This document shows, one piece after another, positions 1 to 8,936 of a stretch of 64,000 nucleotides of DNA; positions within the stretch are counted from its first letter, which is position 1, and the number at the start of each line of letters is the position of its first letter. The notes under the pieces are model-generated. The model did not search any database and was not told where the DNA came from. It saw only the letters and a program-made list of their open reading frames with translations. Made by a program: the position numbers and the translations under genes. The stretch is from Caldilineaceae bacterium (lineage in GTDB: Bacteria; Chloroflexota; Anaerolineae; Caldilineales; Caldilineaceae). The stretch lies in assembly GCA_019637645.1 (NCBI GenBank), contig JAHBVH010000014.1, forward strand, positions 62,001 through 126,000, given 5' to 3'.

Positions 1-726
1 AGCGACAGTTGCCGCGTCCTGTTGCGCCACTTTGCGAAGGGTCTGGATCTGTTCGGCAATTTGCTCTTCTACCAAAGTTGGATCGTCGCCCAAGGCTTGT
101 TGGATCAGCTCGCCGTTGCGAGGGAAAGGCTGTTGCGCTTGGGTTGCCCAGAGGAGTTGGTTATAGATGAGCAGGGCATTGTGCTGAGCGGCAAGCAAAA
201 CCGCAAAGCTGGGAATGCTGATCCGTTCAATCTCTTCCATGATCTGAAGAATATCGGCTTGGGTCCAACGCAGCTCTTGGGTTCGGTGGTACCAGGCTTC
301 GGCATTCTGGCGGATGGTTGCGATCTGCTGCTGGTACTGTTTTAGCTGCTGTTCAATCTTGCCGCGTTTGAGGCTGGCCTTCATACCAGCCAGAAAACTG
401 GGCTTTTCCCAAGGGGCCAGGGCAAAGGGCTGCCCGTTGAGCTGGAGTTTCATGGGTTCTACCGCGGCTATCTCGGCATCACGCTGGGCTGAAATCGTCA
501 AATTGAAATAGGCGTAGCCCTGATGTTGGCGTAAGACGCGCGCCCGTGGCATGGGGTTAAAGCCCAGCGCGTCGAAATAGTGAAACCAAGCGCTTTTGGC
601 TACCTCATCCAAAATACTATAGCTAAAAGGGGTGAGCAGACAGGCCGCTAGGGGCTGGAGGGGCAAGGGGCTCCAAACCGTACGGCTACCGGCGGGTAGA
701 CCATCGGGCAAGTTATACGCAAACAA
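1..726 (-). CDS. PEP-utilising enzyme-like protein, 5' part (cut by window edge)
   Basis: An open minus-strand frame of 242 codons runs off the left edge. It has no nearby ATG; the proposed start is TTG at 726, preceded by an AGGTGA ribosome-binding site a few bases upstream. The N-terminus carries a W-S-P-L-P-L-Q-P-L stretch and, further on, a G-Y-A-Y-F-N motif. These resemble the region of PEP-utilising proteins (rifampicin phosphotransferase / PEP synthase C-terminal type) that precedes the swivelling phosphohistidine domain. A Gln-rich helical stretch follows. No ATP-grasp domain precedes it, so it is probably a stand-alone PEP-utilising protein. The phosphohistidine domain would lie outside the window, so the identification is tentative. 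Confidence 0.5.
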   Translation of the reverse strand, partial: MFAYNLPDGLPAGSRTVWSPLPLQPLAACLLTPFSYSILDEVAKSAWFHYFDALGFNPMPRARVLRQHQGYAYFNLTISAQRDAEIAAVEPMKLQLNGQPFALAPWEKPSFLAGMKASLKRGKIEQQLKQYQQQIATIRQNAEAWYHRTQELRWTQADILQIMEEIERISIPSFAVLLAAQHNALLIYNQLLWATQAQQPFPRNGELIQQALGDDPTLVEEQIAEQIQTLRKVAQQDAATVA

Positions 727-1259
727 AATTCACCTCAACGATGTTCTTCTTGATTGACGCTTGCGGTTGCTTTTGGCACAGGTAACCAACAAGCTTTGTC
801 CAATCGCAGCATTTTTCAAATTAACCGATCCCAGCATTTTTGCCTGTCATTGTCACTAAAATAGGAAGCTATGTCAATTCCGTTAGGGTCCGTTGGAGAA
901 GGTCTGATGGCGTAGCGGTTTGGAACCGGGGCCGCGTAACGCATGGACAATCACTGCTTGTGTGACGCGCCGCGGGCCTACGCTGGGGTGCGCACCGTCC
1001 CTTACTGTATGTAACCCCAGCTTTTTCAAGTTCGTGATGCTTTACAGTGCGCGATGGCCCTGCCCTGCTGGCTAATCTACTTGGCTCTGCTGGTAATCCA
1101 TATTATAATGAAGGCACATCGTGCTACTACAACGAATCATGTAAAAGCTGGGCCGTTGGCTGAATCTTATTTGGTTGATCTGGGGTTCGACTTGTGGTCA
1201 GTCGTCGATAATCGTGGATAGGGACTGGGTAGCTAGGCGCCAGAAGGGGAGAATTTTCT
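727..1259. other. Gene-free intergenic stretch
   Basis: This 533-bp region separates the divergent genes at 726 and 1260. Open frames here are short and lack ribosome-binding sites. Around 987-1018 there is a GTGCGCACCGTCCCTTACTG segment that shares the GCACCGTCCCTT core with the hairpin at 52756-52794. I see no convincing RNA gene. The promoters of both flanking genes must lie here. Confidence 0.5.
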
Positions 1260-1913
1260 GTGCAGACATTATCACAGCCGGCGTTAGCCTTTGTGGATGC
1301 AGATATTGTAAGTGGGAAGGACGAAATTGCGCGTGAGCAGCTGTTGCGCAACCTCCAGCGTTATCGTTCGCGCGGGGTGTCACCGCTTTGGGTGAACTGG
1401 CTGCGGCAGCGGGCCGATCTTCGCTTTGTCTGTATGACCAACGATCTCGCCGAGTTTAATGATTTTATGCTAGATGTGGTCCGTAGTGTGGAATATGTGC
1501 GGGAAACACGCACCATGCTCAGCTTTAGTGGCCGGGCTGACATTGATGCCCTGCTGGAGCTGGAAATGGAAGTCAGCCCTACCAGCCCACTGATTGCCAG
1601 CACCGTGATGATCGATGTCCAGCCAGGGTTAGATCGCCAATGCTTTCAGGCCCTGCTCGATCTGCCGCCCCATCCAGAGGTGCGGCGTGTCTGGCTGCTC
1701 AATTGCTACCACAGCGAAGATGCCGATCTGATGCTCTTTTTGCTGGGGAAAAATATCTCTGCCCTCACGGGGTATGTCATGAGTTGGGTGCGTACCTCTG
1801 TCGGTGTCATTGATACAGAGATGGATACGGTGCTCGATTGGCGCTGGATGGCGAGTTCCGAAGATATTGTTTCGCTTTGTGAGATGTTCTTTCAGCCCCG
1901 TCTACGACGGTAG
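1260..1913 (+). CDS. Lrp/AsnC-like ligand-binding (RAM-type) domain protein, no HTH seen
   Basis: This protein has 217 residues. The GTG start is supported by a GGGGAG Shine-Dalgarno sequence about 9 nt upstream. After about 55 N-terminal residues rich in Arg/Leu there are two successive units of roughly 70-75 residues. Each has the beta-alpha-beta pattern of an Lrp/AsnC effector-binding (RAM) or related dimeric alpha/beta-barrel domain (F-V-C-M-T..V-R-S-V-E-Y-V-R-E-T-R-T and V-M-I-D-V..V-R-R-V-W-L-L-N). There is no recognisable DNA-binding helix-turn-helix. It could be a ligand sensor or a divergent regulator. The gene stands alone, with a palindromic repeat downstream at 2023-2051. The family assignment rests on pattern only. 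Confidence 0.45.
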   Translation: MQTLSQPALAFVDADIVSGKDEIAREQLLRNLQRYRSRGVSPLWVNWLRQRADLRFVCMTNDLAEFNDFMLDVVRSVEYVRETRTMLSFSGRADIDALLELEMEVSPTSPLIASTVMIDVQPGLDRQCFQALLDLPPHPEVRRVWLLNCYHSEDADLMLFLLGKNISALTGYVMSWVRTSVGVIDTEMDTVLDWRWMASSEDIVSLCEMFFQPRLRR

Positions 1914-2022
1914 GCTGCCCGCGCCCAACAGGCACCCGAAAGCCACCGGGCTATTGTCCAACACAGGCCAAGGCCCGTTGATGAAGATGAATAGATTACG
2001 CAGCTGGTTGGTGCGACCAGAG

Positions 2023-2051
2023 ACCTGACAGGTTTGGAAAACCTGTCAGGT
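2023..2051. repeat. 29-bp palindrome, family P1 copy 1
   Basis: Two 13-bp arms (ACCTGACAGGTTT and its exact complement) flank a 3-nt loop. It lies between the convergent genes ending at 1913 and 2111 and could act as a terminator hairpin in both directions. The right flank TTGTCCAAGTGCG recurs beside the hairpin near 7705-7735, which shows that the repeated unit is longer than the palindrome. Confidence 0.85.
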
Positions 2052-2110
2052 TTTGTCCAAGTGCGCAATTCCTGGATGATCTTCTTACCTTCTCACCGTC
2101 TCAACTATCT

Positions 2111-5100
2111 CTACTCCTCACGCAGCTCTTCGAGTACGGCGGGCGTAAAGGGATTTTCGCCCGCTTTGAGGGCCGCGATCCACGCTTGGCGTTTCTCAAC
2201 CAGCGCAATAATGCTTTCCTCTTCTTCTTCGCTGAATTCATCGACAAAGATCTGGAAATCGGCAATCGCTTCTTCGGTGTTGCCCAGCAAGGCATGGGCG
2301 AGACCACGGCTGTCATAATAGCTAGGGTTGTCCTCGCGTGTGACAGCTTCTTCGCAGTAAGGTAGGGCCTCTTCCGGTTGTGCGTTCAGTGAATAGGTCC
2401 AACACAGATTGTTATAGGCCCACACATACGCTTCGTCGAGCGCAATGACTTGGCGATAGTTTTCAAGGGCAGTCTCTAAATCGCCCAGGGCAAAATAGAC
2501 AAGCCCAAGGCCATAATAGGCATCGACATCCGCTTTATCTAGCGTGAGCACCCGGTTGAAATCGCGCAGGGCCCCACGCAGATCACCCTGGAGATAGCGC
2601 GAATCCCCGCGATAATAGTAGCTGTCAATATCGGTTGAATCGAGGGCAAGTGCTTGTGTATAGTCTTCGATGGCGGCTTGGTGGTCGTCTAGAGTGCGAT
2701 AGAGCCCGGCTCGGTTGCGATAGTAGAGCAGATCGGCGGGATCGAGAGCAATGGCTTGCGTGTAGTCGGCCAGGGCCTGCTCATATTCGCCCAACCCATC
2801 GTAGGCCACGCCCCGGTTGTTATAGGCCGCGGCATAGCTGCTGTCGAGTTCAATTGCTTGGTCAAAATCTTTGAGCGCTTCGGCATAGCGTTCGAGATCT
2901 TCATAGACCAGGCCGCGCAAGTTATAGCTTTCGGCGTTGGCAGGATCGAGCACAATGGCGTTGCTGTAATCCTCTAGCGCTGTTTCGTATTCTGCCATTG
3001 CTTTGTACAAGCCAGCCCGGTTGCGATAGTACAGCGGAACATCTGGTGCAGCCTCAATGGCGCTTGTGTAGTCGGCCAGGGCGTCGTCATAGCGGGCCAA
3101 ATCTTCATAGACAATGGCCCGGTCGTTATAGGCACTGGCATAGGTCGGATCGAGTTCGATGGCTTTGCCATAGTCCGCCAAGGCGCGGTCTGTTTGTCCC
3201 AGGTGGTGATAGACACCCGCGCGGTTGCGATAGAAGAGCGGATAATCTGGTTCGCGTTGAATCGCGGCGCTGTAGTTGACAATGGCATATTCATATTGAC
3301 CGAGCAGTTCATAGACGATGCCGCGGTCATTATAGGCGTCACTATAGTCGGGGTCGAGCGCAATCGCCAGATCATAATCGGCCAGCGCACCCGCCAGATC
3401 CCCCGTTTCTTGGCGCACGAGTCCACGGCTGACATAGGCGGTGGTATACTCATCATCCAGTATTAGCACTTGGTCATAATCGGCTAGGGCCTCAGCATAG
3501 TTAGCCAACGCCGCGTGGGTCAGGCCCCGTTGATAGTAGGCGTAGGTATAGCGCTCATTCAGGGCAATGGCTTTGTCCAAATCGGCCAAGGCCGCTTCAT
3601 AGTTGCCTATTCGCCGGTAGCTGGCCCCCCGCACCACATAGGACCAATCGGACTCTTCGAGCGCCAAGGCTTCAGTCGTGTCGTCAATGGCCTTTTCGTA
3701 TTCACCGAGTGCCATATAGGCATTGCCCCGTTGGGCCAGGGCCCAGGCATAGTCGGGGCTGATCGTAATGGCTGCGGTAAAATCTTGGATGGCTTTGGCA
3801 TATTCGCCCTGTTGTAGATAGGCATTGGCGCGTACGGCATAGGTCCAATCATCATCGGGATCGATTTCCAGGGCGGTGGTGGCGTCGATAATGCCCCGTT
3901 CAAAGTCGCCTTGGATCACATAGAGATCCCCACGCAGCGCCAGCGTGGTCGCATCGTTGGGGTCTAATTCTATGGCTTGAGTCAGATCGGCGAGGGCCAA
4001 CGCCAATTCGTCTTGGTCTTTATAGATCGCGCCCCGTTCGGCATAGAGCTGGGCGTTCTCTGGATCGTGTTCAATCGCCTGGGTATAATCGGCCACTGCG
4101 GCTTCCCACTCGGCTAGCTCACTGTTGACGAGCGCCCGGCGATAATAGATATCGGCATAGTCTGGCTCGAGTTCGACCACTTGGTCATAATCGGCCAGGG
4201 CTTCTTCTAGCTCCCCCCAACTTTCATGGATAAAGCCACGGTGATAGTAGGCATCGACGTAAGTTGGGTCGAGCGCCAGGGTCTCACTGTAATCCGTCGC
4301 GGCGGCAGTCCAATCGCTCAGGGCTTCTTGCGTCAACCCGCGATAGTAGTAGGCATCGACATAGGTTGGATCATGGTCAATGGCGCTGGTAAAGTTGGCG
4401 AGCGCCGCGCGATAGTCATCGGCCGCATAGTTTGCCAAGCCGTCCTCATAAAAAGCAATCGCTGCTTCGGGATTTTCCGTCGGATCTTCGGTCGGCTCAG
4501 TTGGGTCGATGAGCGTGGCTGGATCCAGGGTTTCGCCCAGAGCATCGAGGGGCAGGATCTGGGCATCGGCGGGCGCTTCGATGCTAACGGCCACGTTAAA
4601 GGCGCTATTTTCCGTTTCGGTGACAAAATCGATGTAGATCTCATCACTGGTTTCGTCCGTATCCATGGCATCAAATTGTTGGAGAATTTGCACCAACGTC
4701 GTTAGATCCCAATGAAAGAGGGTCGAACCAGCGTAGAGGTAGCTATCTTCGGTGCCAACTGTGCTCTGGCCCGAAATTTCCAGATCGCGGAAGATCATGG
4801 GCGCAACCAGCCAAAAGATATCGGCGATCTGTTGCGCATCGCGCGCGGTGCTATCGTCGCTTTCACTGGCTGCCGCTACTTCGACCACTTGCTTCAGGAG
4901 ATCGCGAAATTCATTGCTAAAGATAAAGTCGAGGACCGCAAATTCAGTGTGGAAGAGCGCCCCGGCCTGTCCATCGAGATCCACATCATCGCGGCGGCGA
5001 ATCTCCATAAATTCTTCTAACACTTCGGGCCGACCAAAGGCTGTGCGCATGCTGGTGATCAGGCTGATCATGGCGGGATCCAGCCCACGGACAGAACGGC

Positions 5101-5767
5101 CTGTGGTGCTGGACGCGACATCGGCAGAGAGTTCACTGAGCGCGCCGCTCGCCGCCAATTCCTCAAGGCTCTTGACGATCTCGATCGCCACCCAATCGTT
5201 GACATCTTCCCACGCTTCGGGCGCGAGTTCCTTCAGTTCACGGACATCAAAATAGAGGATACCATCTACCAGCCGCACCTCTACGCTGAGCTCTTCGGGC
5301 CACGCAACTTCCGCCTCATCGCTCAGAAGATCGCGCCACCCTTTGGTTAGATCGAGCGTAATGACCAGCGCCGCGTTCATGCCTTGGTAGAGGTCGATCA
5401 GCAGATCGGGCGACTGGCCAATCTCTTCCATGGCCGCCAGCGGCTCTTCACTGCTGATCAGCGCAAGGTGACGCATGGATTGGCGGGCAGCCTCATCAAA
5501 GGTAAATTGCCCGTCCACCCGTAGTGCTGCCTCGGAGTTGGGTAGATCAATTTCCGGCAGATCATGAAAGATCAAGCGGTAGGTGATGCTGGTGCGATAG
5601 CTCTCTAGATCGAGCATGACATCGCGCGCGGCGCGCAAGAGATCACAGTCATCATCATCCAGTCGGCCACAAAAGGGCTCTGGTGTGTTATCTTGGGCCA
5701 GCACTGGCATGACAGCCGTTAGCAACAAGCTGAGCACCAGGAGCCCGCGAAATAGCAGTCGAACCAT
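2111..5767 (-). CDS. Secreted protein with about 22 tetratricopeptide repeats
   Basis: The frame is open to 5827, but the start is placed at 5767. That ATG has an AAAGGA ribosome-binding site and immediately begins a signal peptide (M-V-R-L-L-F-R then a hydrophobic run ending A-Q), giving 1218 residues. Residues ~27-420 form a globular N-terminal region that I do not recognise, beginning C-G-R-L-D-D-D-D-C. A Thr/Pro/Glu linker follows, then about 22 near-perfect 34-residue TPRs with the A-L-x-D-Y-x-x-A-I-x-L-D-P-x-x-x-x-A-Y-x-x-R-G pattern, reaching almost to the C-terminus. The protein is very acidic and lacks a lipobox, so it is probably exported or held outside the membrane as a protein-protein scaffold. 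The internal repeats are close enough to suggest recent unit duplication. Confidence 0.85.
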   Translation of the reverse strand: MVRLLFRGLLVLSLLLTAVMPVLAQDNTPEPFCGRLDDDDCDLLRAARDVMLDLESYRTSITYRLIFHDLPEIDLPNSEAALRVDGQFTFDEAARQSMRHLALISSEEPLAAMEEIGQSPDLLIDLYQGMNAALVITLDLTKGWRDLLSDEAEVAWPEELSVEVRLVDGILYFDVRELKELAPEAWEDVNDWVAIEIVKSLEELAASGALSELSADVASSTTGRSVRGLDPAMISLITSMRTAFGRPEVLEEFMEIRRRDDVDLDGQAGALFHTEFAVLDFIFSNEFRDLLKQVVEVAAASESDDSTARDAQQIADIFWLVAPMIFRDLEISGQSTVGTEDSYLYAGSTLFHWDLTTLVQILQQFDAMDTDETSDEIYIDFVTETENSAFNVAVSIEAPADAQILPLDALGETLDPATLIDPTEPTEDPTENPEAAIAFYEDGLANYAADDYRAALANFTSAIDHDPTYVDAYYYRGLTQEALSDWTAAATDYSETLALDPTYVDAYYHRGFIHESWGELEEALADYDQVVELEPDYADIYYRRALVNSELAEWEAAVADYTQAIEHDPENAQLYAERGAIYKDQDELALALADLTQAIELDPNDATTLALRGDLYVIQGDFERGIIDATTALEIDPDDDWTYAVRANAYLQQGEYAKAIQDFTAAITISPDYAWALAQRGNAYMALGEYEKAIDDTTEALALEESDWSYVVRGASYRRIGNYEAALADLDKAIALNERYTYAYYQRGLTHAALANYAEALADYDQVLILDDEYTTAYVSRGLVRQETGDLAGALADYDLAIALDPDYSDAYNDRGIVYELLGQYEYAIVNYSAAIQREPDYPLFYRNRAGVYHHLGQTDRALADYGKAIELDPTYASAYNDRAIVYEDLARYDDALADYTSAIEAAPDVPLYYRNRAGLYKAMAEYETALEDYSNAIVLDPANAESYNLRGLVYEDLERYAEALKDFDQAIELDSSYAAAYNNRGVAYDGLGEYEQALADYTQAIALDPADLLYYRNRAGLYRTLDDHQAAIEDYTQALALDSTDIDSYYYRGDSRYLQGDLRGALRDFNRVLTLDKADVDAYYGLGLVYFALGDLETALENYRQVIALDEAYVWAYNNLCWTYSLNAQPEEALPYCEEAVTREDNPSYYDSRGLAHALLGNTEEAIADFQIFVDEFSEEEEESIIALVEKRQAWIAALKAGENPFTPAVLEELREE

Positions 5768-6072
5768 GGTATTATCCTTTCTTTTCTCGGGGTGTAGCTC
5801 TGGCTTTGGGGAAATCCACCAACGCATTCCATGAAAACCCTATTCTATCCTGGCCCAGTGTAGCAAAAGCGCGGGGCCAGTTGCAAGCGACTTTTCACCG
5901 ATATCGCTGAGTTTGCTGGTTGCTTTCGTGGGATGTACAATCAGAGATCGGCTAGCCCGCTGCCAGAAATCAGGCTGTGCGTTAGTAGAAAGCTGGCCTG
6001 AAGGTTTGGGTAGGTCGGCTAAAGTGACAGGATATGGCAGTCAGCGGCGTGCGCTGGCCCTCTGAGGTGGTC

Positions 6073-6963
6073 ATGGATCGGAAGGAATTTGGCAAATTAG
6101 TCGCCGCGCTGCGGGAAGAGCACATCGAGTTCTCGGCGCGGGGGATGGGGGTATGGACCCAAGCCAAGCTGGCTAAGGAAGCCAACCTGCCCGAGAAGAC
6201 CATCAGCCAGCTTGAGCAGGGGCGCAAGATGAACTTGGACGCACCGACGATCACCCAGTTGGCCCATGCGCTCAAGTTGACGGCGGAGGAACAAGTGGCC
6301 TTTCTTGCCGCCGCGGCCGAGGTGGGGGCGGATCCCCAATATATGTTGCGCGATGAGGGGAACCATGCCCTCCAGATGTTGCTCAAGTTGATCGGCGAGA
6401 TCCGCTTGCCCGCCTTTCTCTGCGATCAGTATGCCAATGTATTGGCGGGGAATACGCTGGCAGTGGCGGTGCTCAACATTCCCGAGCCATTGATTGAATC
6501 CGCCGCGACCCTTGCCAGCGGCTTTAATCTATTGCGCGTGGTCTTTGCGCCAGAATCGCCTTTCCGGTTGTTGATGGGCGAACAGTGGACCGCCCGCGCC
6601 GCCGATAGTATTCACTATTTTCGTACCACTACTTTGCGCTACCGCCATACGCCTGCCTTTCGGGCCATTTTGGCGGAACTCTCTGAATTGCCAGCTTTCC
6701 GCGATCTCTGGTTTGCCACCCAGAGCTATGCGGCAGATTTCACCCCCTCATGGACAACCTACACCTATCAACATCCAAGGTTGGGGCCGGTCAGCTTTAT
6801 TGCCCATAGTAGCACCACGCTCACCGACCGCGGCACCCTCTATTTAACGACCTATCTTCCTTGCACTAAAGAGACGACCGAACTCTTTGAAACCTTTATC
6901 CGGCGGCATGGCCTAGGTGTACGGCGCTTTGCCCCGTGGCCTTTGCCAACGATCACTACCTAA
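6073..6963 (+). CDS. XRE-family regulator with MmyB-like ligand-binding domain
   Basis: This protein has 296 residues. An upstream in-frame ATG at 6034 exists, but the ATG at 6073 has a proper GAGGTGG ribosome-binding site and fits the family's N-terminus (M-D-R-K-E-F-G-K-L-V-A-A-L-R). Residues ~5-75 are a lambda-repressor-like helix-turn-helix (Q-A-K-L-A-K-E-A-N-L-P-E-K-T-I-S-Q-L-E-Q-G). Residues ~105-285 match the MmyB-like domain, with P-A-F-L-C-D-Q-Y-A-N-V-L-A-G-N, a G-F-N-L-L-R-V-V-F segment and the R-Y-R-H-T-P-A-F motif. Such proteins are transcription factors whose C-terminal domain may bind a fatty-acid-like ligand. It is followed after 35 bp by an acetyltransferase gene, probably in one transcript. 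Confidence 0.85.
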   Translation: MDRKEFGKLVAALREEHIEFSARGMGVWTQAKLAKEANLPEKTISQLEQGRKMNLDAPTITQLAHALKLTAEEQVAFLAAAAEVGADPQYMLRDEGNHALQMLLKLIGEIRLPAFLCDQYANVLAGNTLAVAVLNIPEPLIESAATLASGFNLLRVVFAPESPFRLLMGEQWTARAADSIHYFRTTTLRYRHTPAFRAILAELSELPAFRDLWFATQSYAADFTPSWTTYTYQHPRLGPVSFIAHSSTTLTDRGTLYLTTYLPCTKETTELFETFIRRHGLGVRRFAPWPLPTITT

Positions 6964-6998
6964 CCCGCTTGCCCTGGCGTACCAGGAGCGTCACTTGT

Positions 6999-7655
6999 AT
7001 GTTGTCATCTGCACTGCTCTGTTCCATCAAGCCCCTCACGGTCGCCCACGCGGCAGCGGCCGCCCGTCTCCATATTGCGGGGCAGCCCAATACCTTTTTA
7101 ACGAGCCTTGGCCCAGCCGTATTGACGACTTTCTATCGGGCCTTGCCCCAATCACCAACCGGCTTTGGCTTTACGGCCCTAGCCCCCGCCGCCGACCAAG
7201 CACCACCCGTCATCGGCTTTGTCAGCGCGACGACGAGCACCGGGCAACTTTTCCTCGAACTGGGGACACGCCACCTGCCAGCCTTTTTGCCGCCACTCCT
7301 CCGCCGATTTGCCCAGCGACCGGGATTGCTTCTACACTGTATCCAAACAGTGTTCTATCCCCTGCTCCAGCACTCCTCCCAAGCGCAGCCCGCCGCCCAT
7401 GGGGCCGAACTGCTGTCGATCATGGTCGAGCCCGCCTGGCGGAGCCAAGGAGTGGGGGGACAGTTGGTGACGCACCTGTTCGAGAGCTGCCAAGCGCGCC
7501 AGATCGATGCGCTGGATGTCACGGTGGCCGCGGAGAATCGGGGCGCGCAAGAATTTTATAGACGGCATGGGTTTCGCTTTCAACAAGAGTTCCAACTCTA
7601 TGGACGGCCCATGCAGCGCTACCGTTTGGCGGTGGGGTCATCGATTCACTCCTAA
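6999..7655 (+). CDS. GNAT-family N-acetyltransferase
   Basis: This protein has 218 residues from the ATG at 6999, chosen because AGGAG lies 10 nt upstream. A longer frame from 6936 would overlap the regulator. The C-terminal half carries the GNAT acetyl-CoA-binding signature: E-L-L-S-I-M-V-E-P, then W-R-S-Q-G-V-G-G-Q-L (the Q/R-x-x-G-x-G/A loop), then A-E-N-R-G-A-Q-E-F-Y-R-R-H-G-F. The N-terminal half is less conserved and may select the acceptor, which cannot be inferred. It probably forms an operon with the MmyB-type regulator upstream. Confidence 0.85.
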   Translation: MLSSALLCSIKPLTVAHAAAAARLHIAGQPNTFLTSLGPAVLTTFYRALPQSPTGFGFTALAPAADQAPPVIGFVSATTSTGQLFLELGTRHLPAFLPPLLRRFAQRPGLLLHCIQTVFYPLLQHSSQAQPAAHGAELLSIMVEPAWRSQGVGGQLVTHLFESCQARQIDALDVTVAAENRGAQEFYRRHGFRFQQEFQLYGRPMQRYRLAVGSSIHS

Positions 7656-7704
7656 GTGCGACTTTAGTACAAGGGCGAGAGCCTGTTTGCGAAGGCGGCC
7701 TTGG

Positions 7705-7735
7705 GAGCAAACCGGTTTTCCAAAGCGGTCTGCTC
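7705..7735. repeat. Imperfect hairpin related to palindrome family P1
   Basis: Two 14-bp arms with two mismatches flank a short loop. It shares the CCGGTTT/CCAAA core with the P1 copy at 8884. Its right flank TTGTCCAAGTGCG is identical over 13 bp to the flank of the P1 copy at 2023. It lies just after the acetyltransferase gene and before the GTG start at 7796. Confidence 0.55.
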
Positions 7736-7795
7736 TTGTCCAAGTGCGTAACGCCTAAGCGTTTCTAAACCTAAGAATCATCTTTTGGCAATGCT

Positions 7796-8857
7796 GTGGA
7801 CCAACACCCATCTTCCCTGCCCCCTTTCCAACTACCTACCCTGCACCTAGGCCCCTGGCGGCTCGGGCTGTTGATTGGCCTGGGCCTTTTGACCGCGGGG
7901 CTGCTTATTGGCCTGGGCGGTGGCCGCACCGCCATTACGGCTTTGACGACTGTCGATCTACGCTGGCTGGGGCTGGCTCTGTTGGTTCATTACAGTGGCT
8001 TTGCGGTGCGGGGGCTGCGTTGGCAACAGTTGCTCCAGGCCATGGGGCAGCGTCGCCGCTGGCGTGAAGTGACCGTGTTGCTCTTGAGTGGTTGGTTTGT
8101 CAGCGCGCTGCTCCCGGCGCGGGCCGGTGATCTGCTGCGCATTGCGGTCTTGCGCCTGCCCACTCCCCAGCATCCGCCCGTTCCCGTCGCGGCGAGCACC
8201 GGCTCCATCGTCTTGGAGCGGATGTTCGATCTGGTTGCTTTGGTGGGCTTGGGCGCGGGGGTCGGTTTTACGCTCCTGCGGAGTGCCATGCCGGGCTGGA
8301 TCGTTGCGGCCTATGGCAGCACCGTCGTCTTGTTGGGGCTGGCCTTTGGGGCCCTGGTGGTCGCGCCGCCTTTGCTCCAATGGCTCCGCACTTGGTCGTC
8401 ACAGGCCCGTTGGCAGCAGTTGCTGGATCTGCTCAGCCAGTTGATCCAAAGTTTGCGCTCTCTGCGCCGCGCACCAGGGCTGGCGCTGGTGGTGTTGCTA
8501 GAAAGCCTTTACATCTGGCTCTGTGATGCACTGCTCATGTGGGCCGTACTCCAGGCCATGGGTGTGGCTGCCCCCTTAAGCAGTATTACCTTTGTCGCCC
8601 TAACAGCCGATATGTTTGCCGCCATTCCGATTACACCGGGCGGCATCGGGCAGGTAGAAGGCGTGACCGTCGCGTTGCTCGCGCTGCTGCCATTGCCGGT
8701 CTTTAACCTCGCCGCGGCTGTGTTGCTCAACCGTGCCATTAGCTATTGGACATTTCTACTCTTTAGCGGCGTCGTGACCTTTGTCGCGGGCATTGGGCCG
8801 CTGCTCTTCCAAGGGCCGTCCACGCCTGCGCCTCCCCCGCCTGCACCACAAGAATGA
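7796..8857 (+). CDS. LPG-synthase-TM/AglD-like flippase-type integral membrane protein
   Basis: This protein has 353 residues with a GTG start at 7796. About eight hydrophobic segments are visible, the first at residues ~23-42. Diagnostic features of the YbhN/AglD family (the transmembrane domain shared with lysylphosphatidylglycerol synthases) are R-G-L-R-W near residue 73, S-A-L-L-P-A-R-A-G-D near 103, the S-I-V-L-E-R-M-F-D segment near 137 and I-P-I-T-P-G-G-I-G-Q-V-E-G near 280. The P-G-G-x-G-x-x-E motif is typical. Family members are thought to move or bind lipids or lipid-linked precursors. The C-terminus is a Pro-rich tail. The gene appears to be a single transcription unit bounded by palindromes. 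Confidence 0.8.
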   Translation: MDQHPSSLPPFQLPTLHLGPWRLGLLIGLGLLTAGLLIGLGGGRTAITALTTVDLRWLGLALLVHYSGFAVRGLRWQQLLQAMGQRRRWREVTVLLLSGWFVSALLPARAGDLLRIAVLRLPTPQHPPVPVAASTGSIVLERMFDLVALVGLGAGVGFTLLRSAMPGWIVAAYGSTVVLLGLAFGALVVAPPLLQWLRTWSSQARWQQLLDLLSQLIQSLRSLRRAPGLALVVLLESLYIWLCDALLMWAVLQAMGVAAPLSSITFVALTADMFAAIPITPGGIGQVEGVTVALLALLPLPVFNLAAAVLLNRAISYWTFLLFSGVVTFVAGIGPLLFQGPSTPAPPPPAPQE

Positions 8858-8883
8858 CAACGAAAACTAGCTGACCACTAGAA

Positions 8884-8912
8884 ACCTGACCGGTTTACAA
8901 AACCTGTCAGGT
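8884..8912. repeat. 29-bp palindrome, family P1 copy 2
   Basis: This copy has arms ACCTGACCGGTTT and AAACCTGTCAGGT with one mismatch and a 3-nt loop. It sits 26 bp after the flippase-like gene and 24 bp before the ATG of the oxidoreductase, so it may terminate one transcript or affect initiation of the next. Confidence 0.8.
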
Positions 8913-8936
8913 CTGATTTTCCGAAAGGAACAGACG

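Noticed and set aside
1127..1383. Small minus-strand frames overlapping the 5' end of the Lrp-like gene
   Set aside because: They overlap a better supported gene and have no ribosome-binding site.
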